Assembly: GCA_010909725.1 (NCBI GenBank)
Contig: JAACMV010000001.1
Coordinates: forward strand, 531,533-595,532
Reading direction: 5' to 3'
Source of the DNA: Picochlorum sp. 'celeri'
Taxonomy: Eukaryota; Chlorophyta; Trebouxiophyceae
Length of the DNA stretch: 64,000 bases
The position numbers and the translations under genes are program-made. This document shows positions 47,226 to 56,497 of the stretch, in pieces (positions within the stretch are counted from its first letter, which is position 1; every line of letters starts with the position of its first letter). Below the pieces are notes generated by a model. The model was not told where the DNA came from, did not search any database, and saw nothing but the letters and a program-made list of their open reading frames with translations.

Positions 47226-50200
47226 ATGTTGGTTGTTGTTGTGGGCAATCAAATATCGATTCTAGAATTAAGAAGAAGAAGAAGTATGGCGAGGTTTTGT
47301 GGTTCGGTTGGTCCCACAGATCAACGGCCCTGTCCCTGTCTCGGGTGTGGCTCATACTATGCTCGTCTAGGTTCGCACGTGGACAGATGCGAATTGTGTC
47401 AGGAGAGAGGTCTTACCAAAGAAATTCATCTCCGGATGATAAAGCAGTATGACTCGATGCATATTGTTTTCCAAGGGCACGTTGGTAGAGGGGGTAAGAG
47501 AGATGGAACCAGCTGGTATGTTGGATACTCAGACCCACGTCTTGTCAAGGAGCATGAAGAAAGCACCATCATCACAGTCGATAATCCCCTACATGATCCT
47601 AGTGTACGCAGTACAGAATCTCCCCAGAATCCAGAGAGGATACGTATTTTGCCGTCTGGGCTGGCTCGAGTGGAAGAAATTCGACAAGGGAATCTAGCAG
47701 ATAGAGGAGGAGAAGGAAACAGGAGAGACCAGATTGATAGACAAGGAATACAAGAGTCTTTCATAGACAATAACGACTTCATGGTGCCTGAACAGGATTA
47801 TCATAGCCCCCCTCCACAGGAGGAGGCAGATGTTGCTCAGATTGAGGATACTACCTCTGGGCAACAGAAACTTCAGATGTTGCTTCCAATTCTCTTGAAA
47901 ATGGAACCAAATCTTCGAGATGAACTCATTAAAGTATTGGTACAATCACCCCAGTCTGTCAACCTGGATACCATATACAGTGGCAGGCACTTTGAAGAAT
48001 ATCTTGAGATTCAGAATGCTCTCCTTGTACGTCTGCTTCACATGTTGAACACCCAATTCGATGCATGGTCCGACCAATTTCTTTTAATTTTCAGGGATGG
48101 AAGAGTAGAGAAATTATAAGGCTTAAACCGCCAGAGGGTTGCGAAGAAATCGCCATTGATGTCTACTTCATGGAGGATGCCAGAACTGTTCTCCAGAAAC
48201 TTCTGAAAAAGGAAGAGGCTCGCGGCATGAAATTCCAATTCAAAGAGGAAAGAGTCCAGAAAGAGGACCATGCGGATTTCAATCAGCGAATCTTTGGCGA
48301 ACTGTATATGGGAGATAGAATGAAGGAACTTGAGGTGAGCATTGTTCTTGTATGGTCTATCAAAGAGAATGCAACACGATCTGTATGTTTTACTGACACA
48401 GGAGAACCTTGACTCGTATTTGAACAAGATGCATCGTAAAGGGAATGGATACATTCTTCCTTTGGCGTTTTACAGCGATAAAACCCAGAGTGGTAGGCAA
48501 TCTCAAATCATGTATCCTCTGAATGTCTATATACCAGCATTTCCTGTCAACAGTGCAAGATCAAGTGGATGCTACGAGAGGATAGGACTGTTGCCAACAT
48601 TTGAGAAACATGGACTGAATTTCCTTACTTCTAAAGAAAAGAAGTTGGTGACTCAATGGACAACTTTGCAATCAATGAGATGCATTCTTGAGAGTTTTAA
48701 AAAGCTTTCCTACAGGTAAGAATGTGAGCTCCAGATGCGTTATATCTTGTACTCAGGCTATATCTTACTTGCAGAGGAGTTCAACTAGAAGATATCGATG
48801 GAAACATGCGTTGGTTTTATCCAATCCCAGTCTTTGTATCTGGGGACTGGCAAGAGTACCAATTGATATCTGGCCTAGGATGCTCAACCAAGCCAGATGA
48901 AGACACTTTCCCAGACGTACAAACGCTTGCATCTGGATTTCAGCTGGACTGTGTTGGTGGTGTTGATCATGAGAGCAATCCTTTTGAGGAGCGGACTGAA
49001 GAGGACACTACATTTCGTATTTCTTTGGCTCAGCGTACATCTGTGCACACCTCTAGGGAACAAGCACTTCAACCTTTGCGAGAGCATTCACTCAAAGACG
49101 TTTTTATTTTTGATCCCAAGGATCAACTGAAAGATATATGCATTTCATGCTATCAAAAGGTGTGTGCCATGGCTGATGCTAAATGTCCTGAAACAGTGAC
49201 TGTTTACCTTTTCCTCTAACTGTATGTGCTGTAACCCACAGTGATTAATGATGTAGGATGGTTCTAGCACAAGATTTCCAATGCTACCATATGCTGGTTT
49301 CAATCTAACAGATTGTTGTAAACTGTATGTCCCAGATTATTTACATACAATCCAGGAAGGAATTGTCCCGAGGCTGATTGGCGAGAATGGGAATAGCTTG
49401 CTAGAGCGTCTGATAGCAAAGATCAAAGGCAGAGATGGTAAACACAAAAGACCTACCACAATTAGACGATATATGAGCAAATGCCTTGAAATTAGCTCAG
49501 CTTTCCCCGAACAAGCCGGGATATTGCCAGGGAGTTTATTCCATTACTCAAAATCACGTCTTCTCTACGGCATGCAGAAATCTGCCTTGGTCAAGACATC
49601 CCTCGTAGCATGCCTCGTGGAGCCAGGACTGCAGCCATTGTTGGAGGTTTTAGAAGGTATGTTTATAGATACACCGGGGTGGTATGTGTCTAGAATCTGA
49701 TAAGATGATACACATGTATACAGCTTTTTTGGACATGGACAGTTTGCTTTCCCAGAGGTACTTTACAGAGAGGCAAGTAGAGGACTTGAGAGATGCTATC
49801 ATCAAATTCCAGACAGTATTTAAAAGGGTATCTGAAGATCAGGGTCTGCAGTGCAAGTTTCCCAAGTTTTTCATCCTACCCCGATTTGCCACAGCCATCA
49901 AGATGTATGGGTCAAGTATTCTGACCTCCACAGCATCTCAGGAAAGAACACATCAGGATCTAAAGCGTTTTGCCAGATGTACAAATAATAGGAAGGACTT
50001 TCAAAAACAAATCAATCAGAAAGCCATCGCATTCCAGTACATTCAACAAACTGTCAATAGCCATGCTGCAAAGAGCAAGAAGACCAGAGTGTCCAAGCAG
50101 ATGAAAGCAATCAGAAAAGAAGTATTTCAGACACCAACGCAAGAAGACCATTCTTTTACATGGGAAGAAATAAATGACTCGGATGAGTTTGATGCCTTGT

Positions 50201-50820
50201 GCAGGAAGTGCCCTGATCTTAAGCAATTGCCACAGACACTGGAAGTCATTCTGAAAGACCAGGTGAAGGAGAAGAATGACAAGGAATTATCTATTCATGA
50301 GGTATGTTGAATTAAATATTGGTTATGTATCTAGAAAAATGACGAAGAACAGTCCCATGCATGTGAGTAGGTGAGGCTTTATGGGAAAGGCTATTTGCCT
50401 CTCAGAAAGAGAACTGGGTACCCTATAGAGTGCTGCACGATATACAGCCAGATGGGAAAAAAGAAAAAGATGCAGATAGTACAAGTCAAGACAGGAAAAG
50501 AAGAGACTTGGTATGGCCAGGTAATTTGCTTTATGAGAGTCATCACGAAATCTGGAGATGGAACCACTAGCAAGAATAAACCCCTGGTATTTCTGAAATG
50601 GTTCGAAGAATGTGATCAGCAAAACTCGGAGCTGAAAAGATACAAATGCTTTCAATATGAACGCACGCAAAGAAGGATACAAACTGCACAAGGGCAAGAT
50701 TCACACCCCAAGGTGGACTTTACAGATTCTAGGCCTGTACGGGAGATTATCAAGCCTGTGTACTTTCAAAAGGATCCCCGAACCAAGCGAAAACGCTTCT
50801 TTTTGAACACCGACGTCTAG
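47226..50820 (+). CDS. Plavaka/CACTA-type transposase
   Basis: Seven exons (47226-48026, 48095-48334, 48402-48715, 48775-49159, 49257-49656, 49724-50301, 50371-50820), all in phase, give 1055 residues. The N-terminus has a Cys/His cluster (CPCLGCGSYY...HVDRCELCQ) likely to bind DNA. The core shows ILPLAFYSDKTQSG...MYPLNVYIPAFP, resembling the Plavaka block in which a transposase is cued by SDKT and a P-rich strand. YVPDYLHTIQEGIVPRLI follows, then SQERTHQDLKRFARCTNNRKDFQKQINQKA, equivalent to the H...K...TN...Q region. The C-terminal 150 residues hold a small basic domain (TWYGQVICFMRV). A second ATG at 47286 (MARFCGSVG) is an alternative start. No frame damage, unlike several host genes nearby. 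Confidence 0.8.
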
Positions 50821-51217
50821 TACGTCCATGTAAAAGTTTCGCTGACAAAAAAAGCCCCGTTGAATGTGGGTAAGAGTTGGCCACAATAGCCACAGATTTC
50901 TCTACCTGTACCGAAGTTTGGCTCGGACATGGAGCCAGGGAAGCCGTAAGTTATTGTACAAAACTTCTGTCTTACAATAATTCACAATATCGATAGTTTC
51001 CATCACAGTGTGGTACCGACGAGCACGTGTAAGAAACTTTGCGAGGTTTGTGAGCACGGCAGCACTCCTGCCCAGTTGTACACAAAGTTACTCGTAGGTT
51101 ATCGGACAATTTCGGCAGAAACCTACACAATATTCCATAAATTGGCCATATTATTCCTCAAGTAAGGATTTCTAGCCAAATCTGGCGATTTTGTCCAATA
51201 ATTAAATTGAGACGGGT
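50821..51217. other. Right flank of the transposon up to the duplication
   Basis: 397 bases with no gene. The transposon's right end should lie here. I found no inverted repeat matching 44.3-45.2 kb and no TAGTG terminus at an obvious position. Confidence 0.4.
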
Positions 51218-51643
51218 ACTATTCGAGTCAACCAGGCATCCCCCAACGACTGATACTGATGCCCATGGAACCATCAACCCATACCTCTTGCAATTGCACG
51301 TCTAGTTTGATATCTGATTCTTCCAAAGGGCAGCAGTCTGTATATAGAATACTGATTCATTGGTCGTATTCCGAGGAGGACAACCTACGCGTTCCTGCCA
51401 ACAAGAAGGGACAGTCAGCTATATCACAGTCTTGAACCAAGGTAATTGGAATGAAAAATACACATGCGTATAGAAGCACCGATGTTTGTGAGAATTCATC
51501 CACTGGCTTTAGTGTTCTGGCGAGACCGAGTCAGATTCTGTTGCACCGCAACAGTCACGCTGACGACGCTGTGGCTCGATGTTGATTGATTTCATGGATT
51601 TTTATGTACTAGTGTTTGATAAAGTTCGTATCTTTGCAGTCGA

Positions 51644-51652
51644 ATGGCGTAA
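51644..51652 (+). promoter_or_regulatory. Two-codon upstream ORF overlapping the start codon
   Basis: ATG GCG TAA lies directly before the chosen start; the last A of its TAA is the first base of the main ATG (TAATG). A probable 5' UTR intron (GTAATT at 51442 to TTTGCAG at 51639) ends five bases before it. Such an overlap would allow termination-reinitiation and lower the protein output. Confidence 0.5.
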
Positions 51653-52577
51653 TGGGGTACAAGTCGTCAAAAACACTCAACTATAGTCTGCGGGCTATGG
51701 CTGGCCTGTCGACAGCTCTCGGGGTGGGATTTATTATATGGGCAGTCATTGTGCAGAATCCACCAAAGACAGCTCTTACAATGTACGTTTGTGTGTATAT
51801 ATAATCTGATGGCATGTATATGGAGCATATCCCAATATTGATGTGTACAATAATGTGCAGTGGAATGGTGATTTTGGGGACACTGGCCCTGTGTGTTGGA
51901 TTACTGGGACTGCTTATTTCATTCATGGGGCGTGCATGTCTTGCAATATTGCTGCTTTGTTCGTTTCTGGTTGCTATCGGGGAATTGGCACTCACGATTA
52001 GTTTGGTTGTTGATATGGATAAACCAGTGAATGCACTGGTTGATTACACACTGGATTCGTACAAGGATGCTGCGCAGGATGCTCTGGGGGATGTAGAGCC
52101 CAAAAGACGGAGTCTTTTTGAAGTGAAGACTCGAGAAGAGCTGGAGGCGGACTTTACGAACGATTTACAGTATGCAAGATATATATTTTTGGTGTTATCA
52201 ATCATTGAGTTTATTCTGGTTATTATCACAACAGTTGTGAAGATCAAGCATCCTTACAAGGGTGGGGTAGAAGGAGATGAAGAAGACCAACTCGCAGCGC
52301 AAAGTGCCATGGCCCAGATACAGTTGGAGGGGTTGAAGAATTCTGTAAAGACCAGCAATGAGAATGGCTCAGAGTCAAGCACATATGCAGCATCCAAGAA
52401 AATGTACAAGAGGTGAGTTTTCGATTACTATATATACATACTAGGGATGGAATGATACTGACATTATATGTATTGTGTAGTGTGACTAGAAAAATGACAC
52501 AAAAGTATGGGAAGTTTACGAATGATCCTGCCTTTCAGAAGAAAAAATGGTGGCAAAACATTCCTGGATTGGGTTGA
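51652..52577 (+). CDS. Four-transmembrane tetraspanin-like protein (copy A)
   Basis: Exons 51652-51782, 51861-52412 and 52481-52577 give 259 residues. Four hydrophobic segments: AGLSTALGVGFIIWAVIV, GMVILGTLALCVGLLGLLISF, CLAILLLCSFLVAIGELALTI and YIFLVLSIIEFILVIITTVV, with a loop of about 65 residues before TM4 (DMDKPVNALVDY...RSLFEVKTREELEADF). The spacing (TM1, TM2 and TM3 close, large loop before TM4) is tetraspanin-like, but the CCG motif and loop cysteines of true tetraspanins are missing. The hydrophilic tail of about 75 residues ends KKKWWQNIPGLG. Function unknown. It is convergent with the PP2C gene, 33 bases apart. Confidence 0.75.
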
Positions 52578-52610
52578 TCGAATTCATGTAATATTCCGAC
52601 GTCCAATACA

Positions 52611-53701
52611 TTAAGAAAAGAAAAATTCATCTTTGAAATTAACTATACAGCAGGTCATATTATCACAACCAATACCCCTATTCTCTTTGGGATCTGTTGC
52701 AATACAGTTGTCAAGAATATCGCTCGCGATACTTTCACACGTTTTACCCTGAAGGAGCCCTTTTCTCACGAAATCAATAACTTCCTGGTTATTCATGACG
52801 TCCCAAATCCCGTCGCATGCGAGCACCAGAAATTCATCACCCTTTTGCAGTGTAGTCTCTTCAATGTCAGGCTCTGCTGTAATTATTTGAGCTGAAGGGT
52901 GCAGTTCTTGATTACTCTTATATTTCAAGTCACCTATCGCCCTAGAAAGATTCAAATTGCCATTAACTCTGCACATGCCTCCAATTTCACTCAGGAATCC
53001 CCCAGCAGAAATTATTCTCTCTCTTTCCGTCGGATGTGATGGCTTGTGATCATATGACAATGCCACAGCTTTCCCTTGTCTAGATAGTACTGCCCTAGAG
53101 TCCCCTGCATTAGCAACATATAGAGTATTTCCGTCTAATATGGCAACTACTGCAGTACACCCTGCCTGTACCTCTTCCTGACGTCCTCCATAGTCTTCAT
53201 AGTCTGCTTGTCTAGCACCTTGTTGTGCCACGAGGAGTGTCCGGATAAAATCAAATGAATTTTCTTCATCCTTTGCCTCTACTGATCCCTCTCTGAAATG
53301 TCTCAACTTTGCGACACCCTCTGGGGTTCTCAGCATGTCATCCATCCTATGAAACACTGCAACCAAGCTCTCTCCATATTGCTTGTTCTGAAACTCCGGG
53401 ATACTTTTTATCTCTTCATGAATGTGTTCTGCACAGAATTTGGCCACTTCACCACCTCCGTGGCCATCAAAAACCCCAAAGAGCATTGTATTACCCTCCA
53501 ACTGAGCACAGACGTGGCTGTCTTCTTGGGTTTTCCGCCATCCTTGCTGAGAGCTTACGCCAATCTGTAGATGAGGAAGATCTTGATGAAGAGTCTCCTT
53601 TTTCGTCACAGGAGCACTCAAGTACTGCAAAGAAAATGAGAATTTCAACCTCAAACTAAATGACAATGTCAAAAACCCGCGACGACACGCACCTGTCCCA
53701 T
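52611..53701 (-). CDS. PP2C-type Ser/Thr protein phosphatase (copy A)
   Basis: Mn/Mg-dependent phosphatase. Exons are 53701-53693 (nine bases, MGQ) and 53624-52611, giving 340 residues. The tiny first exon with GTGCGT donor joins YLSAPVTKKET to create MGQYLSAPVTKK, the classic N-myristoylation start of the PPM1A/PP2C-T family, so the enzyme is probably membrane-bound. Metal-site motifs are complete: GWRKTQEDSH, LFGVFDGHGGGEVA, ANAGDSRAVLSR, DHKPSHPTERERI, LSRAIGD, ACDGIWDVM and GCDNMTCCIV. A longer in-frame reading upstream exists if the intron is retained, but it lacks family resemblance. Confidence 0.93.
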
Positions 53702-54239
53702 GCTCTTGTTCTATTTCAGCTGAATTTGATTTACATGAAAGAAAATCTATATAAATAGCACGTCTATTTTGCATTCGGGTTCGCATTTAAATTCGGGCTG
53801 ACTCAAGACTATTCGAGTCAACCAGGCATCCCCCAACGACTGATACTGATGCCCATGGAACCATCAACCCATACCTCTTGCAATTGCACGTCTAGTTTGA
53901 TATCTGATTCTTCCAAAGGGCAGCAGTCTGTATATAGAATACTGATTCATGGTCGTATTCCGAGGAGGACAACCTACGCGTTCCTGCCAACAAGAAGGGA
54001 CAGTCAGCTATATCACAGTCTTGAACCAAGGTAATTGGAATGAAAAATACACATGCGTATAGAAGCACCGATGTTGTGAGAATTCATCCACTGGCTTTAG
54101 TGTTCTGGCGAGACCGAGTCAGATTCTGTTGCACCGCAACAGTCACGCTGACGACGCTGTGGCTCGATGTTGATTGATTTCATGGATTTTTATGTACTAG
54201 TGTTTGATAAAGTTCGTATCTTTGCAGTCGAATGGCGTA

Positions 54240-55201
54240 ATGGGGTACAAGTCGTCAAAAACACTCAACTATAGTCTGCGGGCTATGGCTGGCCTGTCGA
54301 CAGCTCTCGGGGTGGGATTTATTATATGGGCAGTCATTGTGCAGAATCCACCAAAGACAGCTCTTACAATGTACGTTTGTGTGTATATATAATCTGATGG
54401 CATGTATATGGAGCATATCCCAATATTGATGTGTACAATAATGTGCAGTGGAATGGTGATTTTGGGGACACTGGCCCTGTGTGTTGGATTACTGGGACTG
54501 CTTATTTCATTCATGGGGCGTGCATGTCTTGCAATATTGCTGCTTTGTTCGTTTCTGGTTGCTATCGGGGAATTGGCACTCACGATTAGTTTGGTTGTTG
54601 ATATGGATAAACCAGTGAATGCACTGGTTGATTACACACTGGATTCGTACAAGGATGCTGCGCAGGATGCTCTGGGGGATGTAGAGCCCAAAAGACGGAG
54701 TCTTTTTGAAGTGAAGACTCGAGAAGAGCTGGAGGCGGACTTTACGAACGATTTACAGTATGCAAGATATATATTTTTGGTGTTATCAATCATTGAGTTT
54801 ATTCTGGTTATTATCACAACAGTTGTGAAGATCAAGCATCCTTACAAGGGTGGGGTAGAAGGAGATGAAGAAGACCAACTCGCAGCGCAAAGTGCCATGG
54901 CCCAGATACAGTTGGAGGGGTTGAAGAATTCTGTAAAGACCAGCAATGAGAATGGCTCAGAGTCAAGCACATATGCAGCATCCAAGAAAATGTACAAGAG
55001 GTGAGTTTTCGATTACTATATATACATACTAGGGATGGAATGATACTGACATTATATGTATTGTGTAGTGTGACTAGAAAAATGACACAAAAGTATGGAA
55101 GTTTACGAATGATCCTGCCTTTCAGAAGAAAAAATGGTGGCAAAACATTCCTGGATTGGGTTGATCGAATTCATGTAATATTCCGACGTCCAATACATTA
55201 A
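54240..55201 (+). pseudogene. Tetraspanin-like protein, copy B, frameshifted tail
   Basis: Identical to copy A through exons 54240-54370 and 54449-55000, so all four membrane segments are preserved. In exon 3 (from 55069) a GGG run is GG at 55097, shifting the frame after QKYG; the reading then runs to a stop at 55201 and replaces the last 25 residues (KFTNDPAFQ...PGLG) by an unrelated tail. If the missing G is a sequencing error the gene is intact. Confidence 0.7.
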
Positions 55202-56288
55202 GAAAAGAAAAATTCATCTTTGAAATTAACTATACAGCAGGTCATATTATCACAACCAATACCCCTATTCTCTTTGGGATCTGTTGCAATACAGTTGTCA
55301 AGAATATCGCTCGCGATACTTTCACACGTTTTACCCTGAAGGAGCCCTTTTTCTCACGAAATCAATAACTTCCTGGTTATTCATGACGTCCCAAATCCCG
55401 TCGCATGCGAGCACCAGAAATTCATCACCCTTTTGCAGTGTAGTCTCTTCAATGTCAGGCTCTGCTGTAATTATTTGAGCTGAAGGGTGCAGTTCTTGAT
55501 TACTCTTATATTTCAAGTCACCTATCGCCCTAGAAAGATTCAAATTGCCATTAACTCTGCACATGCCTCCAATTTCACTCAGGAATCCCCCAGCAGAAAT
55601 TATTCTCTCTCTTTCCGTCGGATGTGATGGCTTGTGATCATATGACAATGCCACAGCTTTCCCTTGTCTAGATAGTACTGCCCTAGAGTCCCCTGCATTA
55701 GCAACATATAGAGTATTTCCGTCTAATATGGCAACTACTGCAGTACACCCTGCCTGTACCTCTTCCTGACGTCCTCCATAGTCTTCATAGTCTGCTTGTC
55801 TAGCACCTTGTTGTGCCACGAGGAGTGTCCGGATAAAATCAAATGAATTTTCTTCATCCTTTGCCTCTACTGATCCCTCTCTGAAATGTCTCAACTTTGC
55901 GACACCCTCTGGGGTTCTCAGCATGTCATCCATCCTATGAAACACTGCAACCAAGCTCTCTCCATATGCTTGTTCTGAAACTCCGGGATACTTTTTATCT
56001 CTTCATGAATGTGTTCTGCACAGAATTTGGCCACTTCACCACCTCCGTGGCCATCAAAAACCCCAAAGAGCATTGTATTACCCTCCAACTGAGCACAGAC
56101 GTGGCTGTCTTCTTGGGTTTTCCGCCATCCTTGCTGAGAGCTTACGCCAATCTGTAGATGAGGAAGATCTTGATGAAGAGTCTCCTTTTTCGTCACAGGA
56201 GCACTCAAGTACTGCAAAGAAAATGAGAATTTCAACCTCAAACTAAATGACAATGTCAAAAACCCGCGACGACACGCACCTGTCCCAT
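55198..56288 (-). pseudogene. PP2C phosphatase, copy B, two frameshifts
   Basis: Exon 1 (56288-56280) and the start of exon 2 match copy A. A missing base at 55967 shifts the frame inside PEFQNKQYGES and leads to a stop after about 20 further codons. Downstream coding resumes at VAVFHRMDD. An extra T at 55348-55352 then breaks the frame within DFVRKG, cutting off the last metal site (GCDNMTCC). As written no active enzyme can be made. Both lesions are homopolymer-length changes, so error and true decay cannot be separated here. Confidence 0.7.
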
Positions 56289-56497
56289 GCTCTTGTTCTA
56301 TTTCAGCTGAATTTGATTTACATGAAAGAAAATCTATATAAATAGCACGTCTATTTTGCATTCGGGTTCGCATTTAAATTCGGGCTGACTCAAGCCATAC
56401 ATGGTGACTAGTCATGACTCACGATCTCACTCTCAAACCCATGTCCTCATTCACATGTGGCAAAGAACGTGCCTTGTCCTTGGACATGACTCTCTGT

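Larger units (their letters stand above)
45165..50820. mobile_element. Plavaka/CACTA-like DNA transposon (coding core; ends not defined)
   Basis: The interval spans the transposase gene and the divergent coiled-coil gene that may be its accessory factor. Class: EnSpm/CACTA superfamily, Plavaka-type, judged from the transposase alone. Terminal inverted repeats and target-site duplications were not found, so the true boundaries could lie anywhere in 44.3-45.2 kb and 50.8-51.2 kb. The transposase frame is intact across seven exons, which suggests recent activity or selection. Confidence 0.55.
51218..53807. repeat. Tandem duplication, copy A (2590 bases)
   Basis: Starts ACTATTCGAGTCAACC and ends GGGCTGACTCAAG, where copy B begins without spacer. 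It contains a complete tetraspanin-like gene and a complete PP2C gene. Against copy B I see five one-base length differences and no substitution. Confidence 0.95.
53808..56394. repeat. Tandem duplication, copy B (2587 bases)
   Basis: Same start and end words as copy A; after GACTCAAG the sequence becomes unique. Length differences against A: one T fewer near 53950, one T fewer at 54074, one G fewer at 55097, one T more at 55348-55352 and one T fewer at 55967. Three of these fall in coding sequence. Confidence 0.95.

Noticed and set aside
52611..53786. Longer PP2C reading of 391 residues without the first intron
   Set aside because: The extra N-terminus has no family resemblance, whereas splicing gives the standard MGQYLSAPVTKK start.
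53849..54034. 61-codon frame upstream of tetraspanin copy B as a first coding exon
   Set aside because: Its splice into the next exon runs into a stop after three codons and the frame is broken in copy A; more likely 5' UTR with an intron.
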